This document shows, in pieces, positions 1-8,102 of a stretch of 14,983 nucleotides of DNA (the stretch's first letter is position 1; each line of letters begins with the position of its first letter). The DNA comes from Simkania negevensis (lineage in GTDB: Bacteria > Chlamydiota > Chlamydiia > Chlamydiales > Simkaniaceae). The position numbers and the translations under genes were made by a program. The notes under the pieces are model-generated. The model saw nothing but the letters and a program-made list of their open reading frames with translations, had not been told where the DNA came from and ran no database searches. The stretch lies in NCBI GenBank assembly GCA_016191565.1, contig JACPWA010000121.1:1-14983 (forward strand), written 5' to 3'.

Positions 1-65
1 AGGTTAGGTCAAATTATCTGAGAAATGGTAGCTAAGCGCTCCCTTTTTGCCAAATTAATATCCTT

Positions 66-3000
66 CTAAAACTCCAGATACTTGTCAATAAGCACCCTCT
101 TTAAGGCTCCTAGTGTAGCATTGTCTGGGTATTTGATTAGCATCTTGCCATTCTCTTCTGATGCTGATCCAACTTCTGGTTGTGTTAGACCGTCTTTTTC
201 TAGAAGGGCTGTTATTTTTCTTTGGAAGGCTTCTATTTCTAACTTCTGTAATGCTACCTTTGCCTGTAATAGGTCGTCATTCGTTGGGTATTGTTTTAAC
301 AACTGCTCATTTTCCTTTAGCATTTCCTGTACTCTAGCATAGGTTAATTCTTGTAAGTATTCTTTTACCCTTTCCGCAAATTTTTCTACTTCTTCTTTTT
401 CTTTAGAAACAACTGACTTTTGTTGAGGCTTTTTTGTGCTAGTTGTCATCTTGCTTGAACTCTTTTTCTTAGAGGTTGTAGTTGAAGAGGAAGAAGTTTT
501 GGGTTTGGCTTTACTCTTTGAGTGGCTAGGAGGTATCGATGAAGTTGGAGAAGTCGGCAAACTGCTTTCTGAGCTTAGAGGACTTGAACTTAGAATCTGT
601 GAAGTTGGCGAAGGTAGCGAAATTGTACTTGGGGAAAGGGGTGACAACGAAGTAGGAAGAGTCGATACACCTAATGGGCTTGAAAGACTTAGACTTGGAA
701 CTTGAGGAGAAGCGCTTAGGCTAGCAACCTGTAATGGAGTATCTAACTGCGATAGTGTGCTTACTAGCGGAGAGGTTGGTAATTGTATAAGTGCTACTGT
801 TGCTTGTGTCTCTTTGGCTAGGGATAAGGAAGGGCTTGTACTTAGGGGCAAAGAAGTTTTTGCTTTTATTGGACTTATAGGAATAGGAGGTGTTATAGGA
901 GTTGGTAGAATGGTTGGTGCAGAAGGTAGGGACAAAGCTTTTAGCGAAGCTGAAGGTAATACGGTAGCCTTACTAGCAAGAGAGAGATCTTTGCGTTTTG
1001 ATTGGGCAACTAGTTGTTGGAGGTGTCTTATCTCCTCTTCTTGTGCTCTATTCTTAGCTCGTACACTCATTAATTGATCATTGAGTGCTTTTAGAGCTTT
1101 TGTTGTTAATAATAGCGCAATTTGTGCTTCCAGTTCTTTGATTTTCTTCAGCAATTCTTCATTACCAGTACCTTCAGGAGAGCTCTTTAATTTAGCTCTT
1201 AGCTGCTCATTTTCTTTTTGAAGCCTGGGGAGCTCTTCGTTTTGCTTTTTAAGCTGCTCTTCTAATTTTAGTACATGTTGTCTACTTTCTTCAGCTTCTT
1301 TTTGAAGCTGGGCTAGAGAAGTTTGGGCCTTCTCTAATTCCTCAATTTTAGCTTGTTTTTCTTGTAGTTGTGTTTCTGCTGTTCTAAATTGACGTTCAGC
1401 AGTGTCTGCAGTTTTCTTTGCTGTAGCAGCTTGTTTTTGGAACAAGAGATTTTCTTCTTCGAGAGCTTTAATCCTTTCTTCTTGTCGTTTAGCAATTTCT
1501 GAAGTTTTTTGGTTCTCATGAGTTAAAGCCTGGACCTGACTCAAAAAGTCTCTTCTATCTTTATCAGCTTGCACAGCAAAATCGAGTATGCTCCCTTTAC
1601 TTGGTTTAAACGCTCCGCCAGTTTGCTTTTCTAGAGTTTTCTCTGGTTTTTCTCTATCAGCTATTATTTGATGTTTAAGTAGCTCTACTTGTATTTTTTC
1701 TTTTTCTAGAGCCTTTTTAAGTTTCCTAGCTTGCTGATCTGCTTCAAATTTTTCAATAACAAGATTTTCTTGTAGCGCTCGTTCACCATCATATAATCTT
1801 TGAAACTTCAGCACTTGTTTTATGGCATCTTCGGCACCTGCAGCTTTAGCTCTTTGCTCTTCTAATTCCCTTAAGGTATTGCTGTGTTTTTCTTGAAGTT
1901 TAGCAAACTGTTCTCCAGCTTTTTCAATTATCTTTTCCTTGTCTGCTACTACATCTTCTAGCAGACGCATTTTTCTTTGTAATTCTTGGTTCTGTACTTC
2001 TAATTGCTTAATTTTATTTGAATTCTCTTTACTTTCTTCGCTTAGCTTTTGGTTTATTTCCTGAAGAGTCAGTATTTGCTTTTTTAGATCAGCAATAGCT
2101 TCACTTTGATCTTGATTTGTTCTTTTCAAGCTTGCAACTTCTCTTTCAAGTTTGCTGATTGTTTGTATGTTTTCTTGAATTTTGGCTGCGAAAGTTGTGC
2201 TAATGATTCCTAACATAAGTAGTTGACTTTCAATATCTTGAATTTGCTTTGAAGTTTCTGCGCTTTCATCTGTGTATATACGAAGCGTCTCTTCTAATTC
2301 TAATTTCTCTTTCTCAACGCTTTCTTTATCCTGCTTTAAAGACCTTATTTCTTCTTCTTTTTCTTGCAAATTTTTTCGAAGATCTTGGATGGTATTAGTA
2401 TCTTCTGCGATTTTACGTAAGTTTTCTGCTTTTTGTTGAGCTAGTTGTCGGTTTGCTTGAGTAAGGTTTTCTATTTGCTTTCTTAGATCAATAATAGTTT
2501 CGCTTTGTTGTTTATTTGTTGTGCCCAAATCTGCAAGTTGCCATTCAAGTAAACTAATTGTCTCGTCGTTTTTTTCAATTACCCTTTCTAACTCTTCATT
2601 TTCCTCTTCTAAGTCACGAAGATGCTCTCTTAGTTCATCAACGGTATCTTTTAGTCCTGCGTTTTCTTTCTCAACAGCTGTCTTTTCTTTCCTTAAAGAT
2701 GCTATTTCTTCGTTACCTGCTTGTATTTGAGATGATAGCTTTTGTTTGTCATTAAGAAGTTCTTGCAACAGACTGTCGCGCGAACGAATCTTTTTTTGCA
2801 GCGCGCTAATTTGCTCGTCTTTATCTCCAATTTCTTTCTTAGCTTGCTTTAATGCGTTTTCTGCCTCGACTGCTGATGCTTCTGTTTTGTCTAAGTCCTC
2901 TGCAAGATTGCTGATTTCTTCATCTTTTTCTTGAATTTGCGAAGCCAGATTATGATTTGCATCGATAAGTTCTTGGATAATCCTTGCTTGGGCATCTATA

Positions 3001-3845
3001 GTGTTAGACTGTAAATAAGCAATACCACCAAGAGTCTCAATCTGTGCATGATTAGCGGCAACTTGCGCTTGTAGCTGATTTCTTTGTTCGGAAAGTGCTG
3101 CTAAGTAACCTTGAGACAGGCCATACGCTAAGCCTAGCCCTAACAATTGTTGGTACATGCCTTCAAGCTTTGCTTGGGCTGCTTGTAGCTGACTGTTTAG
3201 TTGTAATATATCTCTTTGGCTTTGAGCTTGCTGTTCACTTAAGTTGTTGATGTTAAGGTCTTTTTCTTGAAGTTGTTGAAGTAAGTATGAATTGTGACCC
3301 TCTAAGGATGAGATTCTTTGACGAAGTGATTCAACGTCTTCATGAGAGACTGGTTTTGACTTGCTTGAGCGACTCCCACTTCTGGGGGAGATAGGCATTT
3401 CTTCATCTGTTCCATGGCTACCATAGCCTGCAATCCCATGTATAGGAAGAGGTTGTGTACGATAACGAAGGGATCTAGGTCTACGAGAGTGTTTGTGGGT
3501 TTTTTGAGAAGAGTTAAGATAGTCTTTTGCAAGACGAATGATCGTGTCTTTTGCTGCGATAAGCTCTCTATCTGGTTCACTTTCATATTCTTCAAGAATA
3601 TTAATCCGCTGATCGCCCGTAATGATGAATACCCCATCTTCCGTCACTTCCATTTGGAAGTGCTCTCCCTCTTTTAGGCGTGGGTGTCGTCCTTGAAGTA
3701 AAGGATCAACAAGGGTTTGAAACGCGTCTTGTACAGATTGTTCACGAGAAAATGCCTTATGGCTATAGCCCCGTTGAAAATCCCCTCGTCGAGCAGCTGC
3801 ATCATTTTTATAGATTGTAGAAGACCGTAAAATAGCAGAAGACAT
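66..3845 (-). CDS. Very long coiled-coil protein with Pro/Ser-rich linker, candidate structural or secreted protein
   Basis: The 1259-residue product matches no family I can name. Residues 1-115 look globular (segment HFQMEVTEDGVFIITG near 65-80). Residues 115-170 are basic and low in complexity. About 170-945 is almost continuous heptad-type sequence rich in E, K, Q and L, expected to form an extended coiled coil. About 955-1105 is Pro/Ser/Leu-rich with many SP and TSP steps, and 1107-1150 is Ser/Thr/Lys-rich. About 1150-1259 is again helical with a duplicated KYPxN-type motif. I see no signal peptide or convincing membrane helix, although short hydrophobic breaks occur near 230-250 and 540-555. 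The start ATG at 3843-3845 has no clear SD but sits behind a good promoter. Long coiled-coil proteins of intracellular bacteria are often secreted or cytoskeletal, but that role is inference. The reading frame is certain; the function is not. Confidence 0.9.
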   Translation of the reverse strand: MSSAILRSSTIYKNDAAARRGDFQRGYSHKAFSREQSVQDAFQTLVDPLLQGRHPRLKEGEHFQMEVTEDGVFIITGDQRINILEEYESEPDRELIAAKDTIIRLAKDYLNSSQKTHKHSRRPRSLRYRTQPLPIHGIAGYGSHGTDEEMPISPRSGSRSSKSKPVSHEDVESLRQRISSLEGHNSYLLQQLQEKDLNINNLSEQQAQSQRDILQLNSQLQAAQAKLEGMYQQLLGLGLAYGLSQGYLAALSEQRNQLQAQVAANHAQIETLGGIAYLQSNTIDAQARIIQELIDANHNLASQIQEKDEEISNLAEDLDKTEASAVEAENALKQAKKEIGDKDEQISALQKKIRSRDSLLQELLNDKQKLSSQIQAGNEEIASLRKEKTAVEKENAGLKDTVDELREHLRDLEEENEELERVIEKNDETISLLEWQLADLGTTNKQQSETIIDLRKQIENLTQANRQLAQQKAENLRKIAEDTNTIQDLRKNLQEKEEEIRSLKQDKESVEKEKLELEETLRIYTDESAETSKQIQDIESQLLMLGIISTTFAAKIQENIQTISKLEREVASLKRTNQDQSEAIADLKKQILTLQEINQKLSEESKENSNKIKQLEVQNQELQRKMRLLEDVVADKEKIIEKAGEQFAKLQEKHSNTLRELEEQRAKAAGAEDAIKQVLKFQRLYDGERALQENLVIEKFEADQQARKLKKALEKEKIQVELLKHQIIADREKPEKTLEKQTGGAFKPSKGSILDFAVQADKDRRDFLSQVQALTHENQKTSEIAKRQEERIKALEEENLLFQKQAATAKKTADTAERQFRTAETQLQEKQAKIEELEKAQTSLAQLQKEAEESRQHVLKLEEQLKKQNEELPRLQKENEQLRAKLKSSPEGTGNEELLKKIKELEAQIALLLTTKALKALNDQLMSVRAKNRAQEEEIRHLQQLVAQSKRKDLSLASKATVLPSASLKALSLPSAPTILPTPITPPIPISPIKAKTSLPLSTSPSLSLAKETQATVALIQLPTSPLVSTLSQLDTPLQVASLSASPQVPSLSLSSPLGVSTLPTSLSPLSPSTISLPSPTSQILSSSPLSSESSLPTSPTSSIPPSHSKSKAKPKTSSSSTTTSKKKSSSKMTTSTKKPQQKSVVSKEKEEVEKFAERVKEYLQELTYARVQEMLKENEQLLKQYPTNDDLLQAKVALQKLEIEAFQRKITALLEKDGLTQPEVGSASEENGKMLIKYPDNATLGALKRVLIDKYLEF

Positions 3846-3884
3846 AGTAAGTTTATTATTTATTTAGTTATTTATTATATCTTA

Positions 3885-3913
3885 ATTATACTATCAAATC
3901 ATTAAAAAGTAAA
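3885..3913 (-). promoter_or_regulatory. Sigma70/sigma66-type promoter of the coiled-coil gene
   Basis: On the minus strand a perfect TATAAT (3885-3890) lies 17 nt downstream of TTTACT (3908-3913, 4 of 6 matches to TTGACA). Transcription would start near 3878, leaving a leader of about 33 nt. A second TATAAT at 3874-3879 lacks an equally good -35 box. The flanks are very AT-rich, so chance matches are easier here than elsewhere. Confidence 0.5.
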
Positions 3914-4183
3914 TAGTTTTGTAAAATTATTATTTTATTAACTTATTTATTATAAGAAGATTAACGTATAAGTTTTTTTATAAAAACCGCAACGAAAGTT
4001 CAGTAAGAATAGTTTTATAAGCTATTGATATTAAGCACATTCATTGATAAACGGTTAAGATGCTAATAATGAACGTGTTAGTCTGCTAGAGTGCTTGTGC
4101 AAAATCACAGGAAAGCTAGGCAACAACAAGTTAAAGAAGATAAAGCCGTAGCTAGAAATAAGCGAAAGGCAGCATATTGTTTT
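3914..4183. other. Gene-poor AT-rich spacer
   Basis: I see no convincing gene between the coiled-coil promoter and the end of htpG. The only structure is an imperfect inverted repeat, CACATTCATT (4036-4045) against AATGAACGTG (4068-4077), with 9 of 10 positions pairing. A 50-codon plus-strand frame starting at a GTG (4091-4243) runs antisense into the htpG 3' end. It has no SD and no recognisable product. Confidence 0.5.
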
Positions 4184-4216
4184 CTCTTCTCTTGGCCTAA
4201 GTTAAGCTCTTTAAAG

Positions 4217-6040
4217 CTAAGGAGAAGAGGCTTTTTTAGCTAACGTCTCTAAGAGCTCGCTGGAACGTTTAACGAAGTGGGAGAGGGCAGAGGGATGGAG
4301 CTCTTTTTGTGAGAGGAGGGAAACTTCGTAGAGGTGGTGGGCCATTGATTTGGCAAGCTGAGGGTCCTTTTCGCCGAGTTTGAAGAGGGAAAGGATGAGA
4401 GGGCTATTAGTATTCACCACAAAGGTGTGTTTTTTCTCGAAGGAGGGGGGGAGCTCCTTGCCGGAGAGGTAGAAGCTCTCTTTAAGGCGGCGACTCTCTT
4501 CGTTGATGAGGATAAAGGAGGGAAGCGACTCACTTTCAAGGCTTTTAGCTTCTACTTCTACCTCTTCTAGCTGGGAGCGGAAAAAGGTAGCGATTTTAGA
4601 GGACTCTGATCTTCCTTCGGCATCGAGGAGGCTTTTCTCTTTTTCAGGATTAAGGAGAAGATCGCCGAGGGCGCCATCGAGGCGTCGAAACTTCGTTCCT
4701 TGGAGCTTGCTTTCTAGGAAGTTGATCAGGTGGAGATCGAGTTGAGAGGTGGCATAGAGGATCTCAATTCCCTTATTCTTATAGAGATCAAGAAGGTGGG
4801 AGGAGTGCTTTTCATCGGAGAGGTAGTAGATGATGTCTTTATTTTTTTCTTTATTTCTCTCTAAGTATTCCTCAGTGGTGGTCCAGAGGTTTCCTTCTGT
4901 TTTCCAGATGAGGGCAGGCTTCATTTTTTCGTAGAATTTGTCATCTTGGAGGATCCCAAACTTGACGATCATTTCTACATCGGGCCACTTTTCAATATAG
5001 GTAGCGCGGTCTGATTGGTAGAAGGAGAGAAGGCGGTCAGCTACTTTTTTGGAGATATGGCTGCCGAGTTGGCGTACGGTGCGGTCCATCTGGAGGGAGC
5101 TGCGCGAGACGTTGAGGGGGATATCAGGGCTATCGATGATGCCGCGCAAAGCGGTGAGATAGTCGGGGATCAGGTCTTTGCAGTTTTCAGAGACAAATAC
5201 CCGATTGCAGTAGAGGTGGACGGAAGGCTCTGAAAAATCGAACCGTTTGGTGATTTTGGGAAAATAGAGAATTCCTTTGAGATGGAAAGGATAATCGACA
5301 TTGAGATGGATCCAGAAGATCGGGTCTGGATCAAAAGGATAGAGGATGTGGTAAAACTCTAGATAGTCTTTTTCCGTGCACTCTGCAGGGGGCTTCATCC
5401 AGAGAGGTTCTTTGTCATTGGTTTGCGTCCCATTTAAAAAGATTGGGTAGGGGAGGAAGCGGCAATGTTTATTTAAAATGGTGCGGAGACGTCCTTCTTC
5501 TAAGAACTCTTCTTCTTCTTTGGTAAGATGGAGGATAATTTCGGTCCCCCGCTTTTCTCTGGAGCCTTTGCTGAGGGTATAATCGGAAGAGCCATCACAG
5601 GACCAGAAAGCAGGCTGCTGGGTTGTATCAAAGGAGCGGGTCTCAATATCGACTTGCTCACTTACCATAAAGGCAGAATAAAATCCGAGGCCAAAGTGGC
5701 CGATAATTTCCTCTTTTTTTGTTTGGTATTTTTCTACAAACTCCTCTGCGCCAGAAAAAGCGAGCTGGGCAATATATTTTTTTACCTCTTCGCCCGTCAT
5801 CCCGATCCCGCTGTCGATCACTTTGATGGTTTTGTTTTTCTTATCGATTTCAATATCGATTTTGAGCTCTTCTTCTTTAAGAGAAATCTTTTCCTGATCT
5901 TTGAGGAGTTTGATCTTGCTGAGCGCATCACAGGCGTTAGAAACGAGTTCTCTTAAGAAGATTTCTTTGTCTGTATAAAGCCATTTTTTAATGATAGGAA
6001 GGATATTTTGACTGTGGATTTTAAGGGTGCCTTTGCTCAT
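4217..6040 (-). CDS. htpG: Chaperone protein HtpG (bacterial Hsp90)
   Basis: This is the cytosolic ATP-dependent chaperone of the Hsp90 family, which works as a C-terminally dimerised clamp on partly folded client proteins. The GHKL ATPase domain is complete: FLRELVSNACDAL carries the catalytic Glu31 and Mg-binding Asn35, VIDSGIGM carries the adenine-contacting Asp76, and GHFGLGFYSAF (114-124) is the glycine-rich lid motif. The middle domain keeps PLNVSRSSLQ, whose Arg matches the residue that contacts the ATP gamma-phosphate. The C-terminal dimerisation region is present. At 607 residues it is close to the 624 of E. coli HtpG. The ATG start is fixed by AAGGAG 8 nt upstream. It is a single-gene unit with its own promoter; no CIRCE element is visible. 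Confidence 0.97.
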   Translation of the reverse strand: MSKGTLKIHSQNILPIIKKWLYTDKEIFLRELVSNACDALSKIKLLKDQEKISLKEEELKIDIEIDKKNKTIKVIDSGIGMTGEEVKKYIAQLAFSGAEEFVEKYQTKKEEIIGHFGLGFYSAFMVSEQVDIETRSFDTTQQPAFWSCDGSSDYTLSKGSREKRGTEIILHLTKEEEEFLEEGRLRTILNKHCRFLPYPIFLNGTQTNDKEPLWMKPPAECTEKDYLEFYHILYPFDPDPIFWIHLNVDYPFHLKGILYFPKITKRFDFSEPSVHLYCNRVFVSENCKDLIPDYLTALRGIIDSPDIPLNVSRSSLQMDRTVRQLGSHISKKVADRLLSFYQSDRATYIEKWPDVEMIVKFGILQDDKFYEKMKPALIWKTEGNLWTTTEEYLERNKEKNKDIIYYLSDEKHSSHLLDLYKNKGIEILYATSQLDLHLINFLESKLQGTKFRRLDGALGDLLLNPEKEKSLLDAEGRSESSKIATFFRSQLEEVEVEAKSLESESLPSFILINEESRRLKESFYLSGKELPPSFEKKHTFVVNTNSPLILSLFKLGEKDPQLAKSMAHHLYEVSLLSQKELHPSALSHFVKRSSELLETLAKKASSP

Positions 6041-6048
6041 GGGAAAAA

Positions 6049-6054
6049 CTCCTT
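6049..6054 (-). promoter_or_regulatory. Ribosome binding site of htpG
   Basis: The minus strand reads AAGGAG, 8 nt before the ATG at 6038-6040. This is a strong SD that fixes the start. Confidence 0.85.
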
Positions 6055-6064
6055 GTTTTGCTTA

Positions 6065-6093
6065 AGTATACCTAGAGAAAGGCTTATCTTCAA
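6065..6093 (-). promoter_or_regulatory. Housekeeping-type promoter of htpG
   Basis: On the minus strand TTGAAG (6088-6093) and TATACT (6065-6070) are separated by exactly 17 nt. The boxes match consensus at 4 and 5 of 6 positions. This is the best promoter in the window by spacing and context. No heat-shock operator is seen next to it. Confidence 0.65.
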
Positions 6094-6123
6094 GATAGCG
6101 ATGAAGTATGAAGTAATACTAAA

Positions 6124-6288
6124 TAGACTTCTTTCGAAACCCCATTTATTTGCTAAAACGGCGATTTTTGCCATCTCTAAAAACCGATTTTTTCAGCCAT
6201 GTGTTCCCACATTGTCTTCAAAATCGTTTTTAAGACCTGTCTAAAACGCGCCATTTTTTCAAACAAAGCGAGTTTCGAAAGAAGTCTA
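6124..6288. mobile_element. MITE-like element with 17-bp perfect terminal inverted repeats
   Basis: TAGACTTCTTTCGAAAC at 6124-6140 is repeated as its exact reverse complement at 6272-6288. The 131-bp interior is also partly self-complementary: the stretch after the left end (about 6150-6205) resembles the reverse complement of the stretch before the right end. The whole 165 bp could therefore fold into one long imperfect hairpin. It has no coding capacity. Both ends carry TA, as expected if TA is the duplicated target (IS630/mariner-like, or some IS5-group elements). It lies between two divergent genes, where a terminator would not be expected. The class is inferred from structure only. Confidence 0.6.
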
Positions 6289-6291
6289 ATG

Positions 6292-6617
6292 TAAAAAATA
6301 AAATTACTAGAGTGGCTCACTTAACATGCCACTTTCAAGAGATCTTTTTGCGCTAATGTTTAAAAACATAAGCTTCGAAAAGATCTTTCACATTTGCCTT
6401 ATTATTCGAATCAGTTTAGTAGTTTTATTTCTTACATGTAATATAAAACGTGCAGGAAAAGCAGAGAGCAAAATACATGGTACTACTGGTTATAGGCCAT
6501 GCTCCCATATTTTTGATGTTGGAATCGCCCTAGTCTGTTATCTTCTTGCAAGATGTGTTTGGGAAGTTTTCAGTGAGGTAGAAATTGGGACGATCTTGGT
6601 ATTCTACTAAGCGCGAT
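6292..6617. other. Unassigned spacer with a doubtful 94-codon open frame
   Basis: A plus-strand frame at 6326-6610 would encode 94 residues with two short hydrophobic stretches. It has no SD, resembles no family I know, and has several rare-looking Cys and aromatic runs. Reverse-strand frames are interrupted every 20-40 codons and gave no recognisable protein. The stretch may be decayed coding DNA or plain spacer; I see no basis for calling a gene. Confidence 0.35.
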
Positions 6618-6623
6618 TAAAAA

Positions 6624-6651
6624 TTGCAGTTTTAAGCGTGCTTAATATAAG
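6624..6651 (+). promoter_or_regulatory. Possible promoter of the NSS transporter
   Basis: TATAAG (6646-6651, 5 of 6) lies 16 nt after TTGCAG (6624-6629, 3 of 6), 27 nt before the start codon. A second TATAAG at 6652-6657 has no matching -35 box. The -35 match is poor, so this is a weak call. Confidence 0.35.
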
Positions 6652-6677
6652 TATAAGAGACTTTTTAACGTGGCAAG

Positions 6678-8102
6678 ATGGAACAGATAAGAGAACATTG
6701 GACTGGGCGGATTGGCTTTTTGATGGCGGCGATTGGCTCCGCCATCGGCCTCGGGATCTTATGGAAATTTCCCTATATTGTAGGAGAAAATGGAGGGAGT
6801 CTATTTCTTCTTTCTTATTTTCTCTGCATTATCATTGTGGGGATTCCGATTTTTGTAGCAGAGCTAATTTTAGGAAGGAAAACTCAAAGAGCAGCAGTTG
6901 GAGCTTACGATCTGCTCGACCATAAGAGAAAGGGATGGAAAGCGGTAGGCTATTTTGGAGTGCTAGCTTCTTTTTTAATCATGTCCTTCTATAGTGTGAT
7001 TGCGGGGTGGGGGCTTAGTTATCTTCTGTTTTCCCTAGGGGGAGGTTACCAGTTAATTTCAGGACAAGAGCTTGCTCATTCTTTCCAGACCCTTTCCCAG
7101 TCGGGAGGGATCACCCTTTTTTGGCATTTTATTTTCACGTTTATTACAGGCGCCATTGTGATTTCTGGGGTGAGAAAAGGGATTGAGATATGGGCTAGGC
7201 TCATGACCAAAAGTTTATTCCTTCTCTTGCTTCTTCTCCTTTTTTATGTGATGAGTTTGGAAGGGTTTGGAAGAGGTTTTCATTTTATCTTTTCCCCTAA
7301 CCTTTCTGGTTTTAGATTTTCTAGTGTGATCGAAGCATTGGGGCTGGCCTTTTGGACGCTGAGTATTGGACAGGGGATCATGATCAGCTATGGGAGCTAT
7401 ATGAAACGCAAAGAGAGCATTTTTCAAATGGCCTTTGTAGTAGCAGCATCGGTAATTCTGGCAGCTGTTTTAGCTTCAATGGTTATTTTTCCCGTAGTTT
7501 TTACCTTTCATCTTCCCCCAGAGGCGGGAATGGGCCTTATCTTTCAAACCCTTCCTGTCCTTTTTTCTAAACTTCCAGCCCCTCTATTTCTTTCTACCGT
7601 TTTCTTTACCCTTTTTGTTTTTACTGCCCTTACTTCTGCCATTCCCCTCATTGAGGTGGTTGCGACTAATATCATGGAGCTCTTTCAGGTGAGCCGAAAA
7701 AAGGCGACGTTGATCGTGGCCTCAGCTACCTTTCTTTTTGGGATCCCGAGCGCTTTTTCAGCAAAACAGACAATCTTCCCTGGATGGGATGGAATCTATG
7801 GAACAGATTTTTTGCGAACCGTCGATCAATTTGTTTCGATCTGGGTCATTCCCATCGGAGGGCTACTCAGCGCTATTTTTGTGGGGTGGGTGGTTAAAAA
7901 AGAGGAGCTTTACGAAGAGCTGCTGGTGGCTTCAAAGGCCCGTTTCTTGCTAAGACCTTGGTATTTTTTCGTTCGTTGGGTTGTGCCGCTAACTATTTTG
8001 CTTATTATCATTCAGAAAAGTGGTCTTGTGAACTTCGATCGGTTTTTTTCTTTCTGTCCTGATGAAGGCATACGGAGCGTGCGGCGGTGGGAGCTTTCTT
8101 AA
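6678..8102 (+). CDS. Neurotransmitter:sodium symporter (NSS/SNF) family amino-acid transporter
   Basis: This is an inner-membrane LeuT-fold symporter, probably for amino-acid uptake. It opens with the typical EHWTGRIGFLMAAIGSAIGLG and continues FPYIVGENGG. About 11 TM segments are visible, as in most bacterial members: TM1 13-33, TM2 42-64, TM3 90-118, TM6 about 215-238, TM8 about 303-326, TM10 384-404, TM11 430-446. Na2-site residues Thr319 and Ser320 in ALTSAIP are kept, as is Thr227 in FWTLSIGQG. By hand alignment to LeuT, the Na1 ligands Asn27 and Asn286 become Ile27 and Val259, and gate Arg30 becomes Lys30, still opposite a conserved Asp383. The last residues after FDRFFSF appear to be out-of-frame reading of the broken downstream paralogue, so the native C-terminus may be lost. 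The start is chosen by family fit; the SD is poor. Confidence 0.93.
   Translation: MEQIREHWTGRIGFLMAAIGSAIGLGILWKFPYIVGENGGSLFLLSYFLCIIIVGIPIFVAELILGRKTQRAAVGAYDLLDHKRKGWKAVGYFGVLASFLIMSFYSVIAGWGLSYLLFSLGGGYQLISGQELAHSFQTLSQSGGITLFWHFIFTFITGAIVISGVRKGIEIWARLMTKSLFLLLLLLLFYVMSLEGFGRGFHFIFSPNLSGFRFSSVIEALGLAFWTLSIGQGIMISYGSYMKRKESIFQMAFVVAASVILAAVLASMVIFPVVFTFHLPPEAGMGLIFQTLPVLFSKLPAPLFLSTVFFTLFVFTALTSAIPLIEVVATNIMELFQVSRKKATLIVASATFLFGIPSAFSAKQTIFPGWDGIYGTDFLRTVDQFVSIWVIPIGGLLSAIFVGWVVKKEELYEELLVASKARFLLRPWYFFVRWVVPLTILLIIIQKSGLVNFDRFFSFCPDEGIRSVRRWELS

Noticed and set aside
436..1077. Plus-strand frames of 89 and 106 codons
   Set aside because: They are antisense shadows of the Pro/Ser-rich part of the coiled-coil gene, whose biased codons leave the opposite strand open.
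4184..4229. 10-bp hairpin spanning the htpG stop as a possible terminator
   Set aside because: The loop is 26 nt, the right arm is inside the CDS and there is no T run on the minus strand.
4091..4243. 50-codon plus-strand frame starting with GTG and overlapping the htpG 3' end
   Set aside because: No SD, no recognisable product, antisense to htpG at its end. Probably chance.
5528..5956. 142-codon plus-strand frame
   Set aside because: It lies entirely antisense to conserved htpG sequence and has no SD.
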